Shown: piece by piece, positions 31,093 to 40,960 of the stretch
How positions within the stretch are numbered: the stretch's first letter is position 1
How the letters are laid out: every line of letters starts with the position of its first letter
DNA from: Rhynchopus euleeides
Lineage: Eukaryota; Euglenozoa; Diplonemea; Diplonemida; Diplonemidae
DNA: 64,000 bases
NCBI GenBank assembly: GCA_963210315.1
Contig: OY723302.1
Span: forward strand, 558,001-622,000
Direction of reading: 5' to 3'
Translations under genes and position numbers: made by a program
The notes under the pieces: model-generated
Database searches by the model: none
Seen by the model: only the letters and a program-made list of their open reading frames with translations
Told to the model about the DNA's origin: nothing

Positions 31093-33235
31093 CATCACTC
31101 CTGGGCTCGGCCCAGGGTCTGGACACCACTCCCTGGCTCGGCCCAGGGTCTGGACATCACTCCGGGGCTCGGCCCAGGGTCTGGACATCACTCCTGGGCT
31201 CGGCCCAGGGTCTGGACATCACTCCTGGGCTCGGCCCAGGGTCTGGACACCACTCCTGGGCTCGGCCCAGGGTCTGGACATCACTCCGGGGCTCGGCCCA
31301 GGGTCTGGACATCACTGCCTGGCTCGGCCCAGGGTCTCGACACCACTCCTGGGCTCGGCCCAGGGTCTGGACACCACTCCCGGGCTCGGCCCAGGGTCTG
31401 GACATCACTCCTGGGCTCGGCCCAGGGTCTGGACATCACTCCTGGGCTCGGCCCAGGGTCTGGACACCACTCCTTGGCTCGGCCCAGGGTCTGGACATCA
31501 CTCCGGGGCTCGGCCCAGGGTCTGGACACCACTCCCTGGCTCGGCCCAGGGTCTCGACACCACTCCTGGGCTCGGCCCAGGGTCTGGACACCACTCCCGG
31601 GCTCGGCCCAGGGTCTGGACATCACTCCTGGGCTCGGCCCAGGGTCTGGACATCACTCCTGGGCTCGGCCCAGGGTCTGGACACCACTCCCTGGCTCGGC
31701 CCAGGGTCTGGACATCACTCCGGGGCTCGGCCCAGGGTCTGGACACCACTCCCTGGCTCGGCCCAGGGTCTCGACACCACTCCTGGGCTCGGCCCAGGGT
31801 CTGGACACCACTCCCGGGCTCGGCCCAGGGTCTGGACATCACTCCTGGGCTCGGCCCAGGGTCTGGACACCACTCCCTGGCTCGGCCCAGGGTCTGGACA
31901 TCACTCCTGGGCTCGGCCCAGGGTCTGGACACCACTCCCTGGCTCGGCCCAGGGTCTCGACACCACTCCTGGGCTCGGCCCAGGGTCTGGACACCACTCC
32001 CGGGCTCGGCCCAGGGTCTGGACATCACTCCTGGGCTCGGCCCAGGGTCTGGACATCACTCCTGGGCTCGGCCCAGGGTCTGGACACCACTCCCTGGCTC
32101 GGCCCAGGGTCTGGACATCACTCCGGGGCTCGGCCCAGGGTCTGGACACCACTCCCTGGCTCGGCCCAGGGTCTCGACACCACTCCTGGGCTCGGCCCAG
32201 GGTCTGGACACCACTCCCGGGCTCGGCCCAGGGTCTGGACATCACTCCTGGGCTCGGCCCAGGGTCTGGACACCACTCCCTGGCTCGGCCCAGGGTCTGG
32301 ACATCACTCCTGGGCTCGGCCCAGGGTCTGGACACCACTCCCTGGCTCGGCCCAGGGTCTCGACACCACTCCTGGGCTCGGCCCAGGGTCTGGACACCAC
32401 TCCCGGGCTCGGCCCAGGGTCTGGACATCACTCCTGGGCTCGGCCCAGGGTCTGGACACCACTCCCTGGCTCGGCCCAGGGTCTCGACACCACTCCTGGG
32501 CTCGGCCCAGGGTCTGGACACCACTCCCGGGCTCGGCCCAGGGTCTGGACATCACTCCTGGGCTCGGCCCAGGGTCTGGACACCACTCCCTGGCTCGGCC
32601 CAGGGTCTGGACATCACTCCTGGGCTCGGCCCAGGGTCTGGACATCACTCCTGGGCTCGGCCCAGGGTCTGGACACCACTCCCTGGCTCGGCCCAGGGTC
32701 TGGACATCACTCCTGGGCTCGGCCCAGGGTCTGGACACCACTCCCTGGCTCGGCCCAGGGTCTGGACATCACTGCCTGGCTCGGCCCAGGGTCTGGACAC
32801 CACTCCTGGGCTCGGCCCAGGGTCTGGACATCACTCCCGGGCTCGGCCCAGGGTCTGGACATCACTCCTGGGCTCGGCCCAGGGTCTGGACATCACTGCC
32901 TGGCTCGGCCCAGGGTCTGGACACCACTCCTGGGCTCGGCCCAGGGTCTGGACATCACTGCCTGGCTCGGCCCAGGGTCTGGACATCACTCCTGGGCTCG
33001 GCCCAGGGTCTGGACATCACTGCCTGGCTCGGCCCAGGGTCTGGACATCACTGCCTGGCTCGGCCCAGGGTCTGGACATCACTCCTGGGCTCGGCCCAGG
33101 GTCTGGACATCACTCCCGGGCTCGGCCCAGGGTCTGGACATCACTCCTGGGCTCGGCCCAGGGTCTGGACATCACTGCCTGGCTCGGCCCAGGGTCTCGA
33201 CACCACTCCTGGGCTCGGCCCAGGGTCTGGACACC
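31093..33235 (-). repeat. T2 satellite array, inverted, 2.1 kb
   Basis: About 69 T2 units on the minus strand with a recurring multi-unit pattern around the ones reading GGTCTCGACACC (31,330, 31,550, 31,770, 31,955, 32,175). Confidence 0.95.
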
Positions 33236-33362
33236 ACTGGGCCGAGCCCAGGAGTGGTGTCCAGACCCTGGGCCGAGCCCAGGAGTGATGTCCAGACTCT
33301 GGGACGGCTCAGGAGTGCTGTCCAGACCCTGGGCCGAGCCCAGGAGTGATGTCCAGACACTG
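33236..33362 (+). repeat. T2 units in forward orientation, palindrome centre
   Basis: Four T2 units facing the preceding array; the switch at about 33,236 makes a perfect head-to-head junction (CACCACTGGGCCGAGCCC). Confidence 0.9.
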
Positions 33363-34060
33363 TCTGGAGGGGAAGCTCCCCGCAGTGAGTGGTCGGGGGC
33401 CGTGGCCACGACCTCGGGCCGATGTCCAGCCGAGCAGAACGTGGCGCCCGGAGTACCGAGTGTTTGCTCCACTCGGCGGGGGTTCGATGCAGGACCCCTT
33501 CCCAGACATCTCCTCAGTGCCTGCATCGATCCCCTCCGTCAGGGATCTTGCTGTGTGTAACATTAGCACAAGACCTAAAGCTGCATCGCGTACCCATCCT
33601 TCGGAACCGTGCGATGTGCAATATTGTGTTCATGTAGCTAACTCGGAGAGTATCTTAGTGATCCCGCAAGGCTAGCTATATTTGCACCGTCCAATCAAAT
33701 CTTGCTCAGCTTCGACTTGGCGCCGAGAGAGTTACGAGCGCTGCCCATAGAATCAGGTGTGCCGGGCGTGTGTGTCAACACACGCAGACTCCTGCATACA
33801 GTAGACGGCCTACAGGCGAGGCGGAGTGTGACCTACTGTTGGGGGTGGTGAACTGGTCTGCGACGTCATCCTCATCCTGCTGGTGTGCGACGTCTCCACC
33901 TCCTGCGGCGCAGGGGGCCTTGTGATCTGGAGCGCTGGGGCAGCGCGGTGCAACGTCGGAGTGCGGACGGGCCAAGTCCCCCTGCTCCTGTGCATGCAGC
34001 GCAGATTTCTTGTTGCTGCGGTCCAGACAGCGGGCCGAGACCGGATGTGATGTCGGCCCA
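33363..34060 (-). repeat. Spacer S3, inverted
   Basis: Inverted copy of the 0.7-kb spacer, more diverged than S1 versus S2 (several substitutions and small indels near 33,490-33,660). Confidence 0.85.
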
Positions 34061-35356
34061 CCCTCGGGACATCACTGCCTAGCTCGGCCCACCCTCTGGA
34101 CAGGACTGCCTGGCTCGGCCCATTCTCGGGACAGCACTGACTGGCTCGGCCCACCCTCGGGACAGCACTGTCTGGCTCGGCCCACCCTTGGGACAGCACT
34201 GCCTGGCTCGGCCCATTCTCGGGACAGCACTGCCTGGCTCGGCCCATTCTCGGGACAGCACTGACTGGCTCGGCCCACCCTCGGGACAGCACTGACTGGC
34301 TCGGCCCATTCTCGGGACAGCACTGCCTGGCTCGGCCCAGTCTCGGGACAGCACTGCCTGGCTCGGCCCAGTCTCGGGACAGCACTGACTGGCTCGGCCC
34401 ACCCTCGGGACAGCACTGTCTGGCTCGGCCCACCCTTGGGACAGCACTGCCTGGCTCGGCCCATTCTCGGGACAGCACTGCCTGGCTCGGCCCATTCTCG
34501 GGACAGCACTGACTGGCTCGGCCCACCCTCGGGACAGCACTGCCTGGCTCGGCCCAGTCTCGGGACAGCACTGCCTGGCTCGGCCCAGTCTCGGGACAGC
34601 ACTGCCTGGCTCGGCCCATTCTCGGGACAGCACTGCCTGGCTCGGCCCACCCTTGGGACAGCACTGCCTGGCTCGGCCCAGTCTCGGGACAGCACTGTCT
34701 GGCTCGGCCCAGTCTCGGGACAGCACTGACTGGCTCGGCCCAGTCTCGGGTCAGCACTGTCTGGCTCGGCCCAGTCTCGGGACAGCACTGACTGGCTCGG
34801 CCCAGTCTCGGGACAGCACTGTCTGGCTCGGCCCAGTCTCGGGACAGCACTGCCTGGCTCGGCCCAGTCTCGGGACAGCACTGACTGGCTCGGCCCACCC
34901 TCGGGACAGCACTGTCTGGCTCGGCCCAGTCTCGGGACAGCACTGCCTGGCTCGGCCCACTCTCGGGACAGCACTGACTGGCTCGGCCCACCCTTGGGAC
35001 AGCACTGCCTGGCTCGGCCCATTCTCGGGACAGCACTGCCTGGCTCGGCCCACCCTCGGGACAGCACTGCCTGGCTCGGCCCAGTCTCGGGACAGCACTG
35101 CCTGGCTCGGCCCACTCTCGGGACAGCACTGACTGGCTCGGCCCACCCTTGGGACAGCACTGCCTGGCTCGGCCCACTCTCGGGACAGCACTGTCTGGCT
35201 CGGCCCACCCTTGGGACAGCACTGCCTGGCTCGGCCCATTCTCGGGACAGCACTGTCTGGCTCGGCCCACCCTTGGGATTGCACTGCCTGGCTCGGCCCA
35301 TTCTCGGGACAGCACTGCCTGGCTCGGCCCAGTCTCGGGACAACACTGCCTGGCTC
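34061..35356 (-). repeat. T1 satellite array, inverted
   Basis: About 42 T1 units on the minus strand, forming the right inverted terminus together with the leader. Confidence 0.95.
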
Positions 35357-35667
35357 CGCTTCGTGCCAGCACGAGCACTCGCCGTTGCTCCTGCATTGCC
35401 CCAGGCGGCCAGCTCCCCTCTTGGCCCAGGATGACAGGTTGATCTCAATGTTTACCCGTGACACGGGCCCCGCCGTGCCTTCTCGTCCTGTGAGGGCTGA
35501 ACAATGCACAGGGACCGCTCGACATTATTTTTTGGGTCCAAATGCGTGCTCCCAGCTAGGGGCCACCCAACTCCCCGCCCTTTTTTTTGCCTCCGATTTT
35601 GCCCATTTTCGGCCCATTTTGCCCTGCACCAGCCTGCACTTTTTTGCACCGGCTAGCGAAGACCCCC
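35357..35667 (-). repeat. Leader L3, inverted, right end of satellite block
   Basis: Reverse complement of the left leader, ending CTAGCGAAGACCCCC. Unique DNA begins at 35,668 (TTGGTGTTCTG). Confidence 0.88.
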
Positions 35668-36566
35668 TTGGTGTTCTGATGTTTTACAGGGTACTTGACA
35701 AAGGAAAGAGGGTGGTCACTGGTCAGTCTTGTGATCCACCCTGAATCCTTCCTGTGAGCAGCAGATCCACAACACCTCGACTTCTTTCAGCGGCTGTATT
35801 GATATTGCCTGACACAGCAAACATGATTCAATTGGAGGAACAAGCCTCGTACACCAGCGGCCCAAAAGGTGGATTTCATGTATGGTTTTAGGATTTCCCT
35901 TATTACTGATGGTGTAGAGACTACAAAGCCTGACCTGATGACGCCGCCATGAACCTGGGAGACACGCCGCGTGAGAAGGGACCTCGGTGCGGGGTGGTGT
36001 GAAGATCCTGCCTGAGTGCCCTCGTCGGGACCCGCGGTAAACCGTGGCGTTCCCCCCGAGGCAAGTCCAGGACGAAGGTTGCAGATAGCCGCTGCACCTC
36101 TTCGTCCAAAAGGAGCTCACAGGATAGGGGAACTGCCCACACCCCACTCACGACAGTGTATCCGAAAGGTGCACTGCGCGTGTGGTGGCGGTGTCGGGTC
36201 CAGACCCACCTCGTTCCCCCATGCCCGTCAGTTGTTGCCCCTGCAGGGGTGGCTGCTGTCTGGCATGGGGGGCGCCCTCCCTGCCTTGCAAGGAAAAATG
36301 TAGAACGGCATGCTGCCCGTTTCTTCATTTTTCACCTTGCCTGGTGGGGGGGGAACCTCTCACGAGGCAAAAAAGAGGAACGGCATGCTGCCCGTTCACT
36401 CATTTTTGCCTTGCGTGACTCCTGGAATGCAGAAGTATACTCCTGCATTTCCTAAGTATACTTCTGCATTTCCTAAGTATACTTCTGCATTGCGGAAGTG
36501 GTACTCCTGCGAATCGGAACTCTTGAAAACAGTTACTCACGCAGTGCAGAAGTCCACCGTGTATGC
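35668..36566. other. Gene-poor DNA with two short tandem repeats
   Basis: No supportable gene on either strand. A motif GAACGGCATGCTGCCCGTT occurs twice (about 36,302 and 36,381), and a 24-25 bp unit built on AGTATACTTCTGCATT is repeated three times at about 36,433-36,495. Confidence 0.6.
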
Positions 36567-37363
36567 AGCACGGTGGGATCTTGTAAATTTTACATGTATA
36601 ACTACAAGTATAATACATGTATTATACATGTATAATACTTGCATGTCAGCTATTATACATGTATAATACATGTATATGCCTGAAATATACATGTAAAATA
36701 CATGTATATCAAGTAAAAATACATGTATAATACTTGCATGTTAACTATTATACATGTATTTTTACTTGATATACCGTATACGTAAATATTTTGGAACGTA
36801 AATATTATGGAACGGACCGGCCAAAAATGGGCCCGTTCCATAATATTTACGTTCCATAATATTTACGTATACGGTACATGTATTTTACATGTATATTTCA
36901 TGCATTTACATGTATTATACATGTATAATACTTGTCATGCAAGTATTATACATGTAAAATACTTGCATGACAAGTAAAATACCTGCATGCAAGTAAAATA
37001 CATGTATTTTACTTGCATGCAAGTATTTTACTTGTCATGCAAGTATTATACATGTATAATACTTGCATGCAAGTATTTTACATGTATAATACTTGCATGA
37101 CAAGTATTATACATGTAAAATACATGTAAATGCATGAAATATACATGTAAAATACATGTATATCAAGTAAAAATGCATGTATAATAGTTGACATGCAAGT
37201 ATTATACATGTATTTTTACTTGATATACATGTATTTTACATGTATATTTCAGGCATATACATGTATTATACATGTATAATAGTTGACATGCAAGTATTAT
37301 ACATGTATAATACATGTATATACTTGTAGTTATACATGTAAAATTTACAAGATCCCACCGTGC
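36567..37363. mobile_element. AT-rich foldback element with about 44-bp terminal inverted repeats
   Basis: Ends are inverted copies (CACGGTGGGATCTTGTAAAT inward) and the body is almost entirely ATACATGTAT/ACTTGCATG palindromes. The flanks share CAG on both sides, possibly a 3-bp target duplication. It codes for nothing. A second palindromic element is nested within. Confidence 0.75.
36772..36876. mobile_element. About 100-bp palindromic MITE nested in the foldback element
   Basis: Arms TACCGTATACGTAAATATT...GGAACG repeat inverted around CAAAAATGGGCCC. A near-identical copy lies at 58,841-58,940, showing it is a mobile or dispersed family. Confidence 0.75.
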
Positions 37364-37950
37364 AGGGGCCTACCCCCCCCCCCCCCCGCCCCCGCGCACG
37401 CCAGTCGTGGCCATCGTAACCAAGTTGTTCAGAAACACATGGCCCCTCAGGGGTCACCCCCTGAAGGAGATCCATGCAAGACCATCCGAGGGCCACTCGT
37501 GCCAGGGTTGGGTTGGGTAGGGGGGTGGGGGTGGGGGTGGTGATTTCCGTTGCCGCAGCTGCCTCGGTGCTGAGGTGTGTGTGTGTTTGTGCGGGTGCTA
37601 GGGGTGGGGGAGCTTGCGCTTGCATGCTGGAATCATGCTGAGTGAGCCAAAAACAAAGACAGCCACGCCGCCTGCCGGACGCACGCCGCCACCTGGCGTG
37701 AGGGACGTTGCCCTGTTAAGCGCTGCTGCTTGACGGGGCTGCGTCTTCCGGAGTGCATTCACCAATCCAAGAAGCTGGCAGGCCGCAACGTGATGTGTTG
37801 GGGGATCTCGGAGCACACTCGCCACCACTGCCCCTCCCGTGACCCACCACCCCTATCTATTGATGAGCGCTCCACGTGCTGTAGGTGGGTGACTTGTCTT
37901 TGCCTTCACTCTCGACAATCAAACCCCCACCCAGCAGGCAGCGCGGCATC
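37364..37950. promoter_or_regulatory. Upstream region of the 37,951 gene
   Basis: Starts with a C15-like tract (about 37,373-37,387). Near the gene, TTCACTCTCGACAATCAAAC at 37,905-37,924 matches a site at 46,022 (with one change), suggesting a shared 5' leader or promoter element. Function unproven. Confidence 0.35.
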
Positions 37951-40350
37951 ATGCATGGCACCGCTGTGCTCACCCACCTCCTGGCTGTCGCCCTCCCTGT
38001 TGTCATCACGATGAGCTTCAACTCGGGAGCCCCCCACTACATCGCGTACCACCAAGACGCGGAGCCTGTCGAGATCTGCGACTGGCTCTCCAGCTGCGCC
38101 TCACCCGCATGGCATGACCCCAACAACACCCTGCGCTGCACCTGGACGAACGGCACGAAGGCGAACGCCACAGCCACCCCATCACCTTCCGGGACTGACG
38201 TGCCTCCTGAATGCCCCGATGTCATGATCTTCGCTGGGCCTGATGTGTTGCGCATTGTCGGAGGGCTGGTGTACCCTGTGCCCGCTGCAGTCTCTGTGTG
38301 CTGTCTGGTGATCAGCTGGTTCAACTTAACCCCACGTGTCCGCTCCATTGGGATGACCTCCTCCCTCATCACCTGTATCTGCTGCCTGGTGCTGATGATT
38401 CTGTATGGCTTAAGCCCGACTATCCGTGAGCCAGGCTGGGAGGTGGTAGTCCAATCCCCCGGCACGTGGGTCGCTGTCCGGACTTCCTTCGCTATTGCGG
38501 GTGGCATCCACCAGAGGTTGGACAGGCAAGGCGTGAACTGCGTCGGAGAGGCGACACTTCTCTCGCTTTGTGTGTGCGTGATGCTAGTCCCGGTGGCCCT
38601 TGTGGGTGCAGCACACCGCATCCGAGTCACAGGGGAGTGGGGCTTTACCATCAGCTCTGCTGCGATCAGCTGCATCGGGTGGCCAGTGTGGTGTAAGTTT
38701 GCCAAGGACACCACCGTCAAGACGCAAGGATTCCTCCTCTTAGGACCAGGCGCCTTCGCCATCCTGACCGCGGTCTACTTCGGAACCACCCCCACGCACA
38801 CCCCGCTCACCTCCTTCTGGCTGACCCTCGGCAACCCGGTGGGGTTGGGTTATGCCGACCTATACTCTTACATGTTTGTGCCTTGCATCCTTGTAAATCT
38901 TCTTCATACCAACAGTCTGAAAGACATGAGAAGGCCGCCTTGGCACGGACTCCGTTACAACCCTCGCACGACACGGTGTGAGGCACCCACCCCTGCCACT
39001 GGAGGGGATGATGCGGACGACTTGGAGATGGGAGCCGCCTCCAGCAGCAGCGAGGCGGGGTGCGGGAGCTGCGGGGAGGAGAGCGATGATGACGAGTTGG
39101 AGGAGGAGGAGGAGTACGAGGAGGAGGAGGGGGCGGGTGGGTGTGAAGCTGCGGACAGGGATGCGGGTGACGGGATGCCGGTGTCGCTGCGCCTCCCCAC
39201 GGGTGACGTCGCGGTGGTGTGCGTTGCGGAGAGGGCCTCCCTGGGGGATCTGCGGCGGCGGGCCCTGCGCGAGGTGCTGTCTGCAGCATCGGGGGGAGGG
39301 GGAAGCAGGGGCGACGGGACGGCGTGGCGCGTGCACCTGTCGTCGGGCGGGGTGCGCCTCCGTGGCCCTGCACACACGCCGCTGCACACCCTCACCCTCG
39401 AGAGCGGGTGCGTTGTGGAGGTGTGTGCCGAGGCGCTGCCCCCCCACCCCGCGTCTCTCTCGGATGCGCAGAGCGACCTGCTGCAAGCGGTGCGTGAAGG
39501 CGATGCGGCACGCACGGCACAGCTGATGCGCTGCCAGGGTCGCTACCCCGACATGTTCCACGACTCCGAAGGCGCCTTCGCCGAGGCATACGGCGAGGTT
39601 CTCCGCGAAGCCCCTCCCGATGTGATGTGCACGCTGCTGCGGCAGGCACGCCCCACCGAGGCCTGCTCTGTGCTGCTGGCAGTCGGGGATGTCATCCAAC
39701 TCAACCTTGCAGTATTGGCACGGCAGTCCGGTGTGCTGCGTCGGTCCGCAGTGATGGCCTGTGTCGCAGAGAAGGCAGATCCCTGGGTGCTGTACCGGCT
39801 GCAGCAGTGCACGCGGCGCGACCTGGGCTTCGGGGTCAGCCTGGAGGAGGCGGTGGTGGCCATCACCCAACGCTGGGTGCCACGTGTGGGGCCTCTCTGG
39901 GCGTGTCACTTCCTTGGCAGGTGGGGCATGTCGCCGTGCAGGGTCAGCCCTGCGGCCAGGAGTGCTCTGCTCGCCGAGGAGCCCCCCCTGTGGGTGCCGT
40001 GCCTGTCCCACTCGTCGCACCCGTTCTCTGCAGTGCTGCTGGCGTCGGGTGTGCCGCTGGGTGAGGTGCCCCAGGCGGTGACGGCGCTGCGTGTGGTGTG
40101 TGTGTACACTGCTGTGTGTGCGGTGTGTGTGGTGGGTGTGGCGTACGCCCATGCCGCCTTCCAGATGGTGGACGACAACAGCGCGTGGATGACAGTCGTG
40201 TTCGTCGCCGTGTCGGGTCCTTTCTTCCTCTTCGACCTCCTGCCGGACTGGGTGCAGTGCCTGCTGGTCGACGGAGTACACAGGTGGTGGCACCGCCGCA
40301 GGGCAGGCGCCACAGGCCGGCTTGCTGAGCCGCACCAAAGGTTGATGTAA
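37951..40350 (+). CDS. Multi-span membrane protein with ubiquitin-like middle domain
   Basis: Single open frame of 799 residues from the first ATG (MHGTAVLTHL). Residues 5-23 form a signal anchor. Residues 24-95 look luminal, with Cys and N-glycosylation sequons (NNT, NGT, NAT). Hydrophobic spans follow at about 102-124, 133-154, 201-222, 231-249, 259-278 and 303-319, giving seven in the N-terminal half. An acidic linker (370-395, Asp/Glu-rich) leads to about 409-495, which reads like a ubiquitin-fold domain (MPVSLRLPTGDV at its start, spaced strands, then GCVVEVCAEAL). A helical region and two C-terminal spans (about 712-735 and 746-764) end in a basic tail. No family is recognised with certainty; a receptor- or channel-like role would be guesswork. 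Confidence 0.7.
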   Translation: MHGTAVLTHLLAVALPVVITMSFNSGAPHYIAYHQDAEPVEICDWLSSCASPAWHDPNNTLRCTWTNGTKANATATPSPSGTDVPPECPDVMIFAGPDVLRIVGGLVYPVPAAVSVCCLVISWFNLTPRVRSIGMTSSLITCICCLVLMILYGLSPTIREPGWEVVVQSPGTWVAVRTSFAIAGGIHQRLDRQGVNCVGEATLLSLCVCVMLVPVALVGAAHRIRVTGEWGFTISSAAISCIGWPVWCKFAKDTTVKTQGFLLLGPGAFAILTAVYFGTTPTHTPLTSFWLTLGNPVGLGYADLYSYMFVPCILVNLLHTNSLKDMRRPPWHGLRYNPRTTRCEAPTPATGGDDADDLEMGAASSSSEAGCGSCGEESDDDELEEEEEYEEEEGAGGCEAADRDAGDGMPVSLRLPTGDVAVVCVAERASLGDLRRRALREVLSAASGGGGSRGDGTAWRVHLSSGGVRLRGPAHTPLHTLTLESGCVVEVCAEALPPHPASLSDAQSDLLQAVREGDAARTAQLMRCQGRYPDMFHDSEGAFAEAYGEVLREAPPDVMCTLLRQARPTEACSVLLAVGDVIQLNLAVLARQSGVLRRSAVMACVAEKADPWVLYRLQQCTRRDLGFGVSLEEAVVAITQRWVPRVGPLWACHFLGRWGMSPCRVSPAARSALLAEEPPLWVPCLSHSSHPFSAVLLASGVPLGEVPQAVTALRVVCVYTAVCAVCVVGVAYAHAAFQMVDDNSAWMTVVFVAVSGPFFLFDLLPDWVQCLLVDGVHRWWHRRRAGATGRLAEPHQRLM

Positions 40351-40504
40351 GTTTAGGTCGATTGACAGCTTTGCGTCGGATGTTGTGTGGTGAGTGTGCC
40401 TGCTGTGTGTGAAGTGAGTGTGCGCAGAAAACAAAGGCGATCATCGCCACGCAAAGTAATCTCGAATGTCTCGAAAATGCGGGAGGAGTGACCTCAACCA
40501 CTCG
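40351..40504. other. 3' flank of the membrane-protein gene
   Basis: TGTGTG-rich sequence after the stop; no poly(A) signal stands out. Confidence 0.3.
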
Positions 40505-40960
40505 CCTTTTTGGCGTCGCCCAGCACTCGCACCACCCTCGCCCAAGTTGGCTTGTTTTCTGGTGGGGTTTGCACTGTACTTGGGCATTACGCCCTCTTCT
40601 GTCCCACCACTTCTCCTGCACCAGCCACAGCCAATCCAACCAGTCAGAGTACACCCATCGCGCCCGCCAAACCGCAGCAGCACTGGGTCTGGAGGCAGCG
40701 GTCGCAACGTTTTGACGCAACGCAACCCTGCAGGGTAGCGGTTTACTGCCGGATTTGGGCCCATATATCATAATATGGTGACCCCCAGTCAGTGATGGAG
40801 ACAGGCACCCCATGGTCAAACTGACCCCACTACGATCCGCACAGATCCGAAATGTTCAAAAGGACCGGATTTTGGAAAATCCGTGAGGGGGGTCCCCCTG
40901 GGTGGGTGGGGTGGGGCGGCGAGCTGCCTCCTCGTCACTTTTACCTGCAAAAGTGCCTGA
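40505..40960 (-). repeat. Dispersed about 450-bp repeat, copy 1
   Basis: Diverged inverted counterpart of 56,690-57,120. Shared blocks include CCCTGCAGGGT, GCAGTAAACCGCTACC-like sequence, a TTGGTTGGATTGGCTGTGG-like segment and a run ending in ACTTGGGCGA. Both copies keep a short open frame in the same register (SKPLPCRVALR, DWLDWLWLVQ), but with indels. It is probably part of a decayed mobile element. Confidence 0.6.

Larger units (their letters stand above)
10969..35667. mobile_element. 24.7-kb satellite block bounded by inverted leaders (possible giant foldback element)
   Basis: The block begins GGGTCTTCGCTAGCCGG and ends with the reverse complement (CCGGCTAGCGAAGACCCCC). About 300 bp of leader, a T1 array, a 0.7-kb spacer and T2 repeats follow inward from both ends, so the ends are multi-kilobase inverted repeats made largely of satellites. 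Inside are a second full leader-T1-spacer-T2-cyclase-T3 series (26,279-30,068), T3 and T2 arrays, palindromic M blocks and an insert with a poly(A) tract. No transposase gene is seen inside. It could be a non-autonomous element swollen by satellite growth, or satellite DNA that spread using the same ends. No clear target duplication is visible. Confidence 0.6.

Noticed and set aside
11285-35356. Large repeat-protein genes suggested by open frames of up to about 1,489 codons in the satellite arrays
   Set aside because: All three forward frames are open at once with the same 31-residue repeat, as expected from a stop-free 31-bp unit; no start context, domain or codon bias supports coding.
38860-40434. 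Antisense ORF of 524 codons over the membrane-protein gene
   Set aside because: GC-rich shadow frame with no domain; the plus-strand frame has coherent membrane spans.
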